Shown in pieces: positions 1-10,452 of a stretch of 64,000 nucleotides of DNA. Source of the DNA: Timema cristinae. Its lineage: Eukaryota; Arthropoda; Insecta; Phasmatodea; Timematidae. The stretch spans positions 49,641,611 through 49,705,610 of the forward strand of contig JBCFYV010003508.1 in the NCBI GenBank assembly GCA_039000515.1, given 5' to 3'. The notes under the pieces are model-generated. The model made no database searches. It was not told the DNA's origin and was given only the letters and a program-made list of their open reading frames with translations. The stretch's first letter is position 1; the number at the start of each line of letters is the position of its first letter. Position numbers and translations under genes: made by a program.

Positions 1-148
1 AGTGAAGATGTCTAGTAACACGAGCACAGCAACTAGACTCCAGACCATTAAATTACCATCTAGTTCAAGGAGACTTATCAGATTAAAAGTTGCACTTTTT
101 TTGGTGTATATATTAAATTTAAATTCTCATAAAGTTCTTGAAATTCGA

Positions 149-250
149 CACGTTAGCTCAGTCGGTAGCATGCCTGCCTAGCAGCCGGTAGTGGAGAATA
201 TATGGCGTGAATAAAAAACTGACCACAGGCTGGGAACAATAATGGATGTA
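149..250 (+). repeat. Dispersed repeat with tRNA-like start, copy 1
   Basis: The start GTTAGCTCAGTCGGTAGCAT resembles a tRNA D-arm/box A. The part from GCCGGTAGTGGAGAATATA through AAAAAACTGACC is found again at 58641-58716 with few changes, so this is a dispersed, probably SINE-related family. No box B or tail was identified. Confidence 0.5.
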
Positions 251-555
251 AAATATAGAAGTGTGATGCACTAATGTTTTGTAGATAATATTATTAAGTA
301 AAATGACATCTAAGAATGTGTGTGTAGCACATAATTTTGGTTGGCAATAAGTGACCATCACATGAGCAGTAATTATCCGTGTGTGTCAAGTACGCTTATT
401 GCGGCGATAAAACTAATTAAGATGGTGAAGCCCACGCCCGGTCCTCGCAGCGGGGTACAATGTTCACATCAGGCCTTGGACGTGTAGACCATACATTCAT
501 ACGGTCAACGTTGACATAGCTCGATCTTGCTTGGAAGAACAATTCCTACCAGAAC

Positions 556-694
556 CCTAATAGATATGTGACGTCTACAGATCACACGACTTGACGTATG
601 AACATAGATAGCTTGGTAGCTTTTGAAACTGTCAAGATCCTCGATAGAATTTCCATAAGGTCAGCTATTCAAGCTACTAGATCTTCTCTCACGT
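556..694 (-). repeat. Fragment of the TACGTCAAGTCA dispersed family
   Basis: Contains ACACGACTTGACGTATGAA, the reverse complement of the core seen at 970-1010, 1095-1180, 15050-15110 and, in the same orientation, 59575-59600. The full-length member near 15000-15200 has terminal inverted repeats, so this is probably a MITE remnant. The interval 251-555 before it shows nothing recognisable. Confidence 0.4.
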
Positions 695-962
695 AAGGTG
701 TCGGGATTCTGTGCTGGGGTCCGGGGTTCAATCCTCGGTCCCGACACAGATTTATCTGATTACCAAACCCTTTCTTCACCTTTGACAAGACGTGTATTAA
801 TTACAACTTGTGAAAGTGGGGAATGCCAGGTCTCCACCGTGGTTCGGATCCCATGTTAAACTGTAGGTCCTCCATTTCATCTCACAATCACCCTACCATT
901 ACACATTAGCGTAAGTGCGTATAACCTGAACGGGTAGTAAGACGCGGTGTTAATAATAATAA
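695..962 (+). mobile_element. SINE-A, 5'-truncated, with 11-bp target-site duplication
   Basis: tRNA-like head (box B region GGGGTTCAATCCTCGG), central body (GGGGAATGCCAGG, CACCGTGGTTCGGATCCCA) and the shared tail (GCGTATAACCTGAACGGGTA, then TAATAATAAT). It starts inside the head at AAGGTGTCGGG, about 25 bases short of the longest copy at 61606. The direct repeat TTCTCTCACGT flanks it exactly (684-694 and 963-973). Truncation at the 5' end together with a target-site duplication is the classic mark of LINE-driven target-primed reverse transcription. Confidence 0.93.
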
Positions 963-969
963 TTCTCTC

Positions 970-1180
970 ACGTCATACGTCAAGTCACTTCTGCTAGATA
1001 TGATCAATATTCTGCGAAATAACACTTGGTATTAATAAAGTGGTATCAATGTTGACCGAAGGAAATCTGTTTGTATTTTCTACTGGATCGCTGTAGGAAT
1101 AATCTGATCCTGACATTTAACAAAGTAATGTATTCGTACGTCAAGCCAAATGTTCTACAGCTGTCCTTTTCAGTCGTTTA
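970..1180 (+). repeat. Fragments of the TACGTCAAGTCA family
   Basis: TCATACGTCAAGTCA at about 970 and TTCGTACGTCAAGCC at about 1130 match the core of the MITE-like family at 15000-15200; the second is followed by ACAGCTGTCC, like GCAGTTGTCACT in the 15-kb copy. The SINE-A at 695-962 appears to have landed inside or beside this older repeat. Confidence 0.4.
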
Positions 1181-1313
1181 TTTTATACATTTTAGAAGAA
1201 GGTTTTTTTGTTATACAGTTTTAACAGCCATTTTTAGATGTCAAATATTCGTTTAGTAGAAAAAGAACACAATAGACGTCTTTTTTTCGATCTTTGTAAA
1301 CAATTTTTCTTTC

Positions 1314-1608
1314 GCACGGCGTCTTACTACCCGTCTGGGCGATAAGTTACGCTTATCACGAAATTACTAATGCAGTAGTATTTCTCTCTTATCGTCTTAC
1401 TATCAATTAGGGCCACACGTGCATTTCCACAAATGGCGTAGGTTTGAATAAAGCATCATTTAATGGCAGTATACTCGCATTAGTATGAAAGGAGAATAGA
1501 AATAAAAACTTTTAGGATAATAATACCCCAGTATACCCAGCTGGACTTCGAACTCCAGCCTTCCTGTGACCGATAAACCAGACAAGAAGCGAGACTGACT
1601 CATTAGTC
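1314..1608 (-). mobile_element. SINE-B-like element, old and divergent
   Basis: Reading the minus strand: a tRNA-like head near 1540-1608 (box B as GGAGTTCGAAGTCC), body with ATACTCGCATT, then the shared tail at 1314-1340 (reverse of ACGGCGTCTTACTACCCG). The middle (1380-1480) is poorly matched, so this may be two overlapping old copies. Confidence 0.6.
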
Positions 1609-2438
1609 CATTTTTGAGATTTCCATTTTTCTTCTAAACGCGAAATTGTATTTCCAGAAATATATAATATGAAACGACTCTACATGTTTAGATTCTGTTT
1701 GTTTAATATTGTAATTATAGGATTCATTATAATTAACTCTTATTTAACAGAGTTATTTCTTGTTTATGTTGAGTTTTAATCAATGGTCTTTTTGTGACTG
1801 CTCTGTGAACCCAATAGGTTGTGACCCACAAGTTTGTTTAAGGTCAGGCCATGCGCTGCATATCGTCATAGCGAGTACATTCTGCTATGATTAGAGAAAA
1901 AAAGTTTATCGCGAAGTTAATGGATGGTGACTATATCATAAGCAGAAATAATGGGCAATAGGATGATTGGTTGAGCTTGTGACGTCACTAACTACACAAG
2001 CCAGCATTACATACACAAATATATCGTCTATGTTCAGGCAAAAGTCATTAACTCCAAAAATCGCAATTTGGAGATATTTATATCACTGGATTCAGCTTTT
2101 CATTTTCTATTAACTGGCAAAACTCACTAACTCCTTATTGGTTTTTTTTTTACTATGAGAAAAATGTCTTTCTCACTAAATCCAATTGGCTACTTTATAT
2201 TTTAAAGGCAAATATCACTAAGTGCACTTAGTAATATTCTCTATTCAAGTACAAGCCTTCAGATCAGGCAAAACTACATAAATGCACTTAGTGATTTTTG
2301 ACTGTTTCTTTCATATGTTTGTATGCCTGCTTAAGGTTCTATTTGATGACTTTTTCGTTCTTGTTGAGATTGAGTTAATATACTATCAGTTTATTAATTA
2401 TTGTGGTGTTATTGGTATCAGTGTACAGTTTATTTTAA
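1609..2438. other. AT-rich stretch without a recognised gene
   Basis: No coding signal. A CRE-like palindrome GTGACGTCAC lies at 1979-1988. A near-perfect palindrome (AATATCACTAAGTG / CACTTAGTAATATT, one mismatch) lies at 2211-2238, and a related half AAATGCACTTAGTGATTTTT is at about 2280. Confidence 0.5.
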
Positions 2439-3088
2439 AATATAAATAAAACGATCTGTAAGAAATGTAGTAGGATATTTGCAGAAAGAGTTTCTCTTTT
2501 AATTCATTTAGCTAATAACGAGTGTGAAGAAAAAAGGTTAACCTCAACTTCATCATGCAACATGTCTACAACTTCATCATGCAACATGTCTACAACTTCA
2601 TCATGCAACATGTCTACAACTTCATCATGCAACATGTCTACAACTTCATCATGCAACATGTCTACAACTTCATCATGCAACATGTCTACAACTTCATCAT
2701 GCAACATGTCTACAACTTCATCATGCAACATGTCTACAACTTCATCATGCAACATGTCTACAACTTCATCATGCACATGTCTACAACTTCATCATGCAAC
2801 ATGTCTACAACTTCATCATGCAACATGTCTACAACTTCATCATGCAACATGTCTACAACTTCATCATGCAACATGTCTACAACTTCATCATGCAACATGT
2901 CTACAACTTCATCATGCAACATCTCTACAACTTCATCATGCAACATGTCTACAACTTCATCATGCAACATGTCTACAACTTCATCATGCAACATGTCTAC
3001 AACTTCATCATGCAACATGTCTACAACTTCATCATGCAACATGTCTACAACTAAGAAAGATGTGTTTGAATTTCTTGATCAGAGCAAG
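2439..3088 (+). pseudogene. Possible exon: C2HC-like finger running into an 8-residue repeat
   Basis: One frame is open from just after TAA 2436-2438 into the 24-bp array. It begins with C-x2-C-x3-F-x5-L-x2-H-x5-C (Cys codons 2457, 2466 and 2523, Phe 2478, Leu 2496, His 2505), which is the spacing of a C2H2/C2HC zinc finger. Next come about 21 copies of MSTTSSCN, then a short non-repeat end (KKDVFEFLDQSK) that stops at AAG|GTAAGT, a consensus splice donor at 3089. A candidate acceptor TTGTGGTTGTTTAG ends at 3299, and the next codons would be GGT GGA AAG TAG. Problems: a single-base deletion near 2775 shifts the frame inside the array; there is no ATG before 2562; and a stop lies just upstream of the finger with no AG between them. 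It is either a decayed gene, an assembly indel in a real exon, or chance. No family is claimed. Confidence 0.3.
2544..3053. repeat. 24-bp minisatellite, about 21 copies
   Basis: Unit ATGCAACATGTCTACAACTT + CATC, nearly identical throughout; exceptions are one 1-bp deletion near 2775 and one G-to-C change near 2923. The unit is a multiple of three and free of stops in several frames, so the long ORFs on both strands follow automatically. Confidence 0.97.
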
Positions 3089-3371
3089 GTAAGTAGCAAA
3101 TTTCTTTACTAAACTTTTTTAATATTATTATGTGGTACTTAATAGCCATAATATCTTATGCATTTTATCTCGCTTTAATATCTGGTTTTGGCTTAAGTTA
3201 TATTTATTTAAATTACACTTTATATGCATACATTATGTTATGATTATATTGACATTTTAGTAAAAATCGGATAATTGACTTATTTTTGTGGTTGTTTAGG
3301 GTGGAAAGTAGGGCTACTGATTTGATTATCCCAACAGATCTTGTTGTGTTTGAAGAGTTTATTGTTGTGGG

Positions 3372-4792
3372 AACAGTTACCACAAGCTAAAGAACAGAAC
3401 TAGTAGAGGACAGTTTACCACAAGCTAGAACGAACTAGGAGAGGACAGTTTACCACAAGCTAGAACAGAACTAGGAGAGGACAGTTTACCACAAGCTAGA
3501 ACAGAACTAGGAGAGGACAGTTTACACAAGCTAGAACAGAACTAGGAGAGGACAGTTTACCACAAGCTAGAACAGAACTAGGAGAGGACAGTTTACCACA
3601 AGCTAGAACAGAACTAGGAGAGGACAGTTTACCACAAGCTAGAACAGAACTAGGAGAGGACAGTTTACCACAAGCTAGAACAGAACTAGGAGAGGACAGT
3701 TTACCACAAGCTAGAACAGAACTAGGAGAGGACAGTTTACCACAAGCTAGAACAATGTAAAACTAAGGAGTTATGAGTGACAGTTTACACAAGCTAGAAC
3801 AGAACTAGGAGAGGACAGTTTACCACAAGCTAGAACAGAACTAGGAAGAGGACAGTTTACCACAAGCTAGAACAGAACTAGGAGAGGACAGTTTACCACA
3901 AGCTAGAACAGAACTAGGAGAGGACAGTTTACCACAAGCTAGAACAGAACTAGGAGAGGACAGTTTACCACAAGCTAGAACAGAACTAGGAGAGGACAGT
4001 TTACCACAAGCTAGAACAGAACTAGGAGAGGGACAGTTTACCACAAGCTAGAACAGAACTAGGAGAGGACAGTTTACCACAAGCTAGAACAGAACTAGGA
4101 GAGGACAGTTTACCACAAGCTAGAACAGAACTAGGAGAGGACAGTTTACCACAAGCTAGAACAGAACTAGGAGAGGACAGTTTACCACAAGCTAGAACAG
4201 AACTAGGAGAGGACAGTTTACCACAAGCTAGAACAGAACTAGGAGAGGACAGTTTACCACAAGCTAGAACAGAACTAGGAGAGGGACAGTTTCCAAAGCT
4301 AGAACAGATAGGAGGGACATTTACCACAAGCTATGAACAAAATAGAGATGGACAGTTTACACAAGCTAGAACAGAACTAGGATGAGGGCAGTTTACCACA
4401 AGCTAGAACAAACTAGACGAGGACAGTTTTACCACAAGTAGAAACAGAACAAGAAAGAGGACATTTACCACAAGCTTGAACAGACTAGGAAGGGACAGTT
4501 TACAACAAGCTAGAACAGAACTAGGAGAGACAGTTTACACAAGCTAGAACAGAACTGGAGAGGACAGTTTACCACAGCTAGAACAGACTAGGAGAGGACA
4601 GTTTACACAAGCTAGAACTGTACTAGGAGGACAGTTTAACCCACTAGACAGACTGGTTAGGTAAGTTTACAAAGCTAAACAGAACAAGAACCTCCTAAGA
4701 GGGCATTACCAATAAAGACTAGGAGAGACAGTTCCAAAGCTGTGAGGACATTTTCACGAGCAATACAGAACAGAATAGGAGGGACAGTTTTT
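3372..4792. repeat. 36-bp minisatellite, about 38 copies
   Basis: Unit GAGGACAGTTTACCACAAGC + TAGAACAGAACTAGGA. Copies are near-identical to about 4270. After that nearly every copy carries one or more indels until the pattern dissolves at 4790, which suggests either decay at one edge or poorly polished sequence. Confidence 0.97.
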
Positions 4793-5129
4793 AACAGACG
4801 AGGGGCTTTATTTTTATCGACCACGAAAATATCAACAAATATAGAGCATAATTTGTGTTTTACTAAACAACTACCGCCACGACTGAGTGGTCTTTGCTAA
4901 AGGGAATCCTCTCACTCTCCACATGCGAATGTCGGGTACACAGGCTACCTTACAACCTGTTATGGTCCAATCACGGTAACTCGGACTTTTTCTGACAGTT
5001 GAAAAGTAAAAAAAAAGTTCCATATTGATCCACTTCGTAAATATCTGTGTACTTTTACAAGTGTTTTGAATCGGTACAAACATATTTGCTAACCGGATGA
5101 ATATTAAGTAGTGTTTAAAAACTTGCTTA
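4793..5129 (+). other. Non-coding stretch with a SINE-B body fragment
   Basis: CTCTCACTCTCCACATGCGA followed by ATGTCGGGTACA at about 4908-4940 matches the SINE-B body on the plus strand. The rest shows nothing. Confidence 0.4.
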
Positions 5130-5262
5130 ATGTCTGGAAAAGCCCACATCTTTCTTATCTTCTCATTGTTTGCAACCTGTTATCAAACATCACTTGTCAC
5201 ATACGAAGTTGTGTACCGTGTACTGTCATGCGCAGAAACCCCTTATCTTATTCTGCTGTTAG
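5130..5262 (+). CDS. Candidate first coding exon with signal-peptide-like start
   Basis: ATG at 5130 opens a frame beginning MSGKAHIFLIFSLFATCYQ, a short basic start followed by a hydrophobic run like a signal peptide. The frame stays open to CTGCTGTTAG|GTAAGT, a consensus donor with GT at 5263-5264. If real, the exon gives about 44 residues of a secreted or membrane protein and ends after one base of a codon. No protein family is recognised and no matching second exon was found downstream. A chance ORF with a chance donor is quite possible in sequence this AT-rich. Confidence 0.22.
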
Positions 5263-6236
5263 GTAAGTTCAAACATTATAATCAAGAGCTTAACGAATCT
5301 AAAAGACATCTTCATTTTAAGGTAAACTATCTCAATTTGAACATTTTCTGGCTAAATTCTCAGATAAACTATCAATATATCTAAATTATGGGGGGAATGC
5401 CTGGAGGGGTTTGGATTATGATAATGAAGTATTAACTTATTCTACGTTAGATCTACATTCAACCACCTGGCGCTGTAATCGATACTTGGTTAGGAGAAGA
5501 ATGGAATTGCTGCCAATGCTTTGTTGTAACTCATGTGGCCATGTTTCTGCCGTTAACGCCCTTAAGGCTGGTTGCACACTGCATCGAACATTATGTGTTC
5601 AACACATATGTTATCATATGTGGCGCTCTCTTGATGGCGTGTTTCCAAACGGAGCGGGCATACATTGTATAAAACGAGGGGACTGAATTGTCTCCATTCC
5701 GATAGTTTTGAACTATAGAACTTTAAGAAAAAACCTGAGTCATATCCACAAATGGCTGACTTGAGGTTTAACAGAAGGAACGTTTAACGTAAAAACTTTG
5801 TCACACTTCTGGTAAAGGGCAGCAGGATGGAATTTTCTTAACTTACTAATTGTATAACTTACTAGAGTGCAGCCTTGTCTAAAAATATTTTCTTAAACAT
5901 GAAGTATTCATTCTCTTTAAAGATTGCACTGCATACTAGAAAATTAATTTGCAATCTTATTTAACTGGTAAGTTTTTTTTTTTCGGGTCAATACATTTTA
6001 AAGTATGTATATACTTATATAATTTTAAAGAGATAAATCAATTATTTTATTTGGCAACAGACTTTAGAAACTATGTCAAAAAATGATTATTGAAAATCTA
6101 AAATTAAAATTTAAAATTAAAATTAAAATTTATACAAATCTAGTGAGAAAGAGACACTGTTTATGAATCCTGGCAAGAATTTTATTAATGTGAATTGGCA
6201 GCACTGCTTTACTCATGTCCTATGCTCTGTGATCTC
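5263..6236. other. No recognised feature
   Basis: Contains a 91-codon ORF (5411-5686, plus strand) rich in Cys and His that matches no family I know, and AT-rich sequence with an AAATTAAAATTAAAATT microsatellite at about 6097-6131. Confidence 0.4.
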
Positions 6237-6320
6237 TAGTGATGGGAAGAATCGAGTAACAGTAGTCGACTACATCTTTTGTGTATCGTAATCGGCTGTA
6301 CTCGATTCTTCCGGAAATAC
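6237..6320. mobile_element. hAT-like end with 14-bp inverted repeat
   Basis: TAGTGATGGGAAGAATCGAG resembles a common hAT non-autonomous element terminus. GGAAGAATCGAGTA (6245-6258) is perfectly inverted at 6299-6312 with a 40-base spacer. No 8-bp target duplication was found, so this is a fragment or a small foldback. Confidence 0.4.
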
Positions 6321-6559
6321 TCGAGTAAAAATAGTTGCTTCTTTTCCTTATCTTCTGATATAATACACAATATTAGTTGGCTTGTTTAACGTGTTATGTT
6401 AATACAAATATTTTTTCCTACACAGTTCATTTCTAGTCATTCTTATCAGCGCACGATTTACAACAATAGTCAATCCCCATTCGACATTTTATCAATAATA
6501 TATCACATATGAACATATCGGGAATGGAACTCGGGACTGTGGTAGTGTTGAATTTATTC

Positions 6560-6645
6560 TAGGTGTTTCGTTAAAGATTCAAGCCCCAACCTGATTACTA
6601 ACAGTGACAGTATAGCGAGTTAAATAACCCTTAGACCGATCGACC
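6560..6645 (-). mobile_element. tRNA-like SINE head, degenerate
   Basis: The minus strand reads GGTCTAAGGGTTATTTAACT as a box A region and GGTTGGGGCTTGAATC as a box B region with the right spacing for a class II tRNA-derived head. The body is not identified. Confidence 0.35.
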
Positions 6646-7439
6646 CCCTAGTGAGGGTAGCAAGTTTCTTCAGTCGGTAGTAAATGAATTGTACGGTAGT
6701 GTATCTATGCACATAAAATACACTTTGAAAAATTTAATATTGCTTCGGCAATTGCAACACAATCCAGTCTATTGAAATATTATTTTAATATCTTAAGCAT
6801 AATATAGGTATACTGATTTAAAAAAAAAAGTTTCTTACAAGACAACTTTTTAATGTTTTCATATAAACATTTTAAGAGGTATGAAAGTTATTCAATTTGT
6901 TCCAAATCCCATGTAAGATTTTGCAAGCGATGTTCACCCCAATTATTACAACCATCATAAAATTACAGTATTTCCCACACTTGTGGAAATATACTAATGG
7001 CGTGATATTAACATGTAGACTTTTGAAGCTGAAAGACAATGTTAATTTTCATAATTTGGTTGAAAAAAGTGGTTTAGGAAATCAGTTTTTTTTAGTATAT
7101 ATTGCGTTCACTAGATGCATCAGTGAATGTTGTATAATAAATATCAAAGCAACCGTTTAGCTACTCTAAGTTACTCTAAGTTAAGATAAGGGCGCGCCTC
7201 TAGTACAAAAGAAGTACTGAAGTCAATCAAGACTTCCCCTTGAAAACTAACATAATGAACTCGCGGTTCACCCGCGTTAAACCCCATTTAGAAAACCCAT
7301 CCATGAATCATAATAACATTAAAAACCCAAACAGTAATTTTGAATAAGTATCCCCCCCATTTAAACCAGAACTGAATTTTGAAGAGTATTCCCAAACATT
7401 AGTTTTATACCGGCGCCCTCACCGTGTGTAAGCCAGTGG
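6646..7439. other. No recognised feature
   Basis: AT-rich. An 87-codon plus-strand ORF (6897-7160) lacks recognisable motifs. TTACTCTAAG is directly repeated near 7160-7180. Confidence 0.4.
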
Positions 7440-7639
7440 TACAATGAGTGCTGCTCTAAACAACACCAGCTATTTTATAGTACGAACAGGCCACACATGT
7501 TCTCAGAAGAGGGGGGGAAAGGAGGGGAGAAGACTAGCGCTCTGGAAGCGTATCGGACAGTCCAGTAATTACTCGAAGAAGGGAGAACATCCGAGAAGCG
7601 GAGACGGAAATTGGCTTAGTCAAGTTGAGTTCTAGTTTG

Positions 7640-7777
7640 TTGTGGGCCGGGGCCAAGATGACGAGCGAGGCGTCGACCAGCGTTTCTTTTCAGTCTAATT
7701 CATTGTAGCCACGGGAGAGGTTGTTTTGGTGCGTGAGTTAGTGTTCCATCTGACGGAGAGAAGCCACGCCAGCCTTG
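7640..7777 (+). promoter_or_regulatory. CpG-rich block ending in a splice donor: candidate first exon
   Basis: This block is GC- and CpG-richer than its surroundings (GCGAGGCGTCGACCAGCG) and ends at CCAGCCTTG|GTGAGTG, a consensus donor at 7778. A short ORF starts at the ATG in GCCAAGATGACGAGCG but stops within 17 codons, so it would be mainly 5' UTR. It could be the first non-coding exon of a gene continuing to the right. No further exon was recognised. Confidence 0.25.
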
Positions 7778-8057
7778 GTGAGTGTTGAAACTCCATATTA
7801 CAGGGTGATAGGCGTTAGATGTTTGTTGTTGTTTGGAACATCGTTACACATTCTTAGCCTAAATTATAGAGTTTAACCATAGCTAATTGTCGAGAATTAA
7901 CATCTAAAACGATGATCAAGTCACATTTTAAAACCTCCTAGCCATAAAATATATTGATAACATCCATCACTAATATTTTGATGAGTATTAAGAAGAAAAT
8001 GCCCAATTCACTTGTATAATTCTAACATTAACCTGTGGGTGAAATGCGAGTTTAGTT

Positions 8058-8081
8058 CAGTGGTTTCCAACCTTTTGCCGG
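8058..8081 (+). mobile_element. hAT-like terminus
   Basis: CAGTGGTTTCCAACCTTTTG is a typical hAT-family end. The outward-facing end at 8828-8853 (AAGGTTTGGAGACCCCTG) could be its partner, but the flanking 8-mers (GTTTAGTT and CTCTATAC) do not match, so they may belong to two elements. Confidence 0.4.
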
Positions 8082-8147
8082 GTTTGATATAAATTTTTAT
8101 CTTGGAGACCATCGCAATCTTAATACCTGTTTGGATTATAAACATGT

Positions 8148-8258
8148 TTACTAATTTCGCTAATGTGTTAGGGATGAAAAAGGTAGAATTAAGATTAAGT
8201 TTACCCAAAGTTGCGAGGAGGAAGAGTGGAAAATTATATAGGGAAAATCAACCCCAGA
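8148..8258 (-). mobile_element. SINE-B body fragment
   Basis: GCTAATGTGTTAGGGATGAA, AAGGTAGAATTAAG and GAGGAAGAGTGGAAAATTAT match the reverse complement of the SINE-B body in the correct order. Head and tail are missing. Confidence 0.6.
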
Positions 8259-8750
8259 ACCGTCAGTCAGAATATGAATCCTAACCTCATCAGTTAAACC
8301 AAACTAGCGTGCCGTTAAGCCCACGTGTTTGATTTCATTCCTATAAACTATATTATGCTATATTATTTATATGAAAGCGACTAAGATGTTTCAAAAGTGA
8401 ATTAACGAGCCAAGTGGGTATTTAGAAAGCTTGATAGCAACGCTTCTCGCCTAACACGAGACTTGTGACGAGAGGCTTGTGATTATTTTTGAGTAGTTCT
8501 AAGTCTTCCTGCTGAGGGGTATAAAAGAAAAGTTCCGAAATATGTTACCTAATTTTAAAAATGAGTAATTATATTGACTAGTTATTAAAAAATATAATTC
8601 ATTACATATTAATTTATTCATTTCTCCAGAGACGAACCAACCTCAATACATTTGATCAAACACTCACTGGTTTTGGAAAGTGGTATTTTTTACACGCGTG
8701 ACCGGCCATATGACTTGAATCTAAATTTGTATGTTGAAACAAATTTGATT
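8259..8750. other. No recognised feature
   Basis: AT-rich; nothing supported on either strand. Confidence 0.4.
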
Positions 8751-8779
8751 TGTAAATAATGCTACTTGAAGAACATGTG

Positions 8780-8861
8780 AACGTTACTCTGGCCCACAAA
8801 AATGTGGAAAATATATTATGTGGCCCACGTAGCAGAAGGTTTGGAGACCCCTGCTCTATAC
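8780..8861 (-). mobile_element. hAT-like right end
   Basis: GTGGCCCACGTAGCAGAAGG and TTTGGAGACCCCTG read on the minus strand as a typical CAGGGGTCTCCAAACC hAT end. The adjoining CTCTATAC fits the NTCTANAN preference known for many hAT target sites. Confidence 0.45.
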
Positions 8862-9039
8862 GCATGTTGTTCACCGACAGGCTAGCAAAATATGGTGGTT
8901 ATGGGTCATTTTAAAATAGAGTAGTGTTTTTCGAACGTTGAAAAATCATGAAAAATACCACGTCACTGGTACTCTGGTGTGTGTAAATAAGAACATTAAG
9001 TTGGGGGTGTAAATAACGCGAGCTAAGAGCAGTGTTTTA

Positions 9040-9320
9040 GCAGTTTTTACAACAAAACCTTTGTTGGTCAAAATAAATAAAATATTGCTCAGTAGAAACA
9101 TATTTTAACTTCCTTAACGTGGTGATTTCAACAACTGTTGAATAGCTATCATTAGCATAGCAACATTAGATGAGGAACTTTTTAAATGAAGAGAAAAAGT
9201 TGTCATTAATTTCCAGGACATCCTTGACAGATATTCAACAAGTGTTGATATCACCGTGTGAAGAAAATTAAACCCTGTGTTTCTATTGAAGCAATATTTG
9301 CTGTAACAACAAAACACTGG
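9040..9320. mobile_element. Foldback/MITE family, copy 1
   Basis: The left arm (CAAAATAAATAAAATATTGC, GTGGTGATTTCAACAACTG) is repeated in reverse complement on the right (CAACAAGTGTTGATATCACC, TTGAAGCAATATTTGCTG). A second copy with the same arms is at 23055-23345. No ORF inside. Confidence 0.6.
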
Positions 9321-9966
9321 CGTTTTTTCATTCACTCTTCAACCAGGCTACCAAAACAGAAAACAAAACTTTTGGTTAGACTAGTTTACAGGAGTTGATC
9401 TATGATCGGTAACTGGGGCTGATCATAACGGCAAGGACAACATGTTCTAGATGAGCATCCTACATGCTATCAACTAATAGCAGATAAGAGAAGATAGTGT
9501 CAATGTTACCATCTGTACACTTTCCAAGCGACACAGTACAAACTACTAGCTAGGGAAGTTGCACAACAGGATGAGGATGGTGAACTCTAACTGTAACGTG
9601 TCAGTAGTCAGCTGGAAGGGCCACCACGGGTTGTACCTCTATGTGACCATCTGATGAGTCTAAACGGTCCCTTTCCGGTCGCCGTTAATATTCTACTATG
9701 TTCGGGTGCTGCGTACTTTCTATACCCTTACGATAAGTTATTCTATATTAAACAATTTTGACAAACGATTTGGAATTGTTTATTAAATAACTAAAAAATA
9801 CTTCCCTTAGCTTGTATTCCCTCCCAATACTACCATTTTCAGATTAGAGTCGTGGGGGTGGTTTTCTCCCACTTTCAGATTAGAGCCGCGGGGGTGGTTT
9901 TCCCGGGTCTCCCCACACAACACAGACATGGGAGTAATCTTTGAAAACAAACTCTCTCAAAATAAC
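9321..9966. other. No recognised gene; small duplication
   Basis: A 37-bp near-duplicate (TTTCAGATTAGAG.CG.GGG GGTGGTTTTC, with two varying bases) stands twice at about 9838-9903. A short plus-strand ORF at 9571-9648 (MRMVNSNCNVSVV...) is in a slightly GC-richer stretch but fits no known family. Confidence 0.4.
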
Positions 9967-10153
9967 CCCGTCTTACAACCCGTTAGTTATACTCTTATGT
10001 ACTAATCATGGTAATAATGGTTTTTAAAGTGTTTAGGAATGTTATATTTAGAGGAAGTGTACCCGCAATTGCGTGTAGTAAGAGTATAATAATTTTTTTA
10101 AACCACCCTCATTTCACCCGACCTAACTAGACCATGCGACCACTGAAGCGGTT
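9967..10153 (-). mobile_element. SINE-B, internally deleted
   Basis: Reverse of tail (GTCTTACAACCCGTTAG), body (TTTAGAGGAAGTGTACCCGC) and head start (CCATGCGACCACTGAAGCGG). The box B region is missing between about 10110 and 10125. Confidence 0.75.
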
Positions 10154-10168
10154 TCCCTGTATATTGTA

Positions 10169-10440
10169 TTATTATTATTATTTTATTATTAGCACCGCGT
10201 CTTACTACCCGTTCAGGTTATACGCACTTACGCTAATGTGTAATGGTAGGGTGATTGTGAGATTAAATGAAGGACCTACAGTTTAACGTGGGATCCGAAC
10301 CACGGTGGAGGCCTGGCATTCCCCACATTCACAAGTTGTCTTGTCAGAGGTGAAGGAAGGGTTTGGTAATCAGATAAATCTGTGCCGGGACCGAGGATTG
10401 AACCCCGGACCCTCAGCACATGTCTGACACCTTACCCCTA
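10169..10440 (-). mobile_element. SINE-A with 12-bp target-site duplication
   Basis: Reverse complement of the whole SINE-A from TAGGGGTAAGG in the head to the TAA repeat tail. CTGTATATTGTA flanks it perfectly (10157-10168 and 10441-10452). It inserted at the edge of the older SINE-B at 9967-10153. Confidence 0.95.
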
Positions 10441-10452
10441 CTGTATATTGTA

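Noticed and set aside
5411..5686. 91-codon ORF with many Cys and His
   Set aside because: No spacing fits a known finger, no splice signals of note, no homology recognised.
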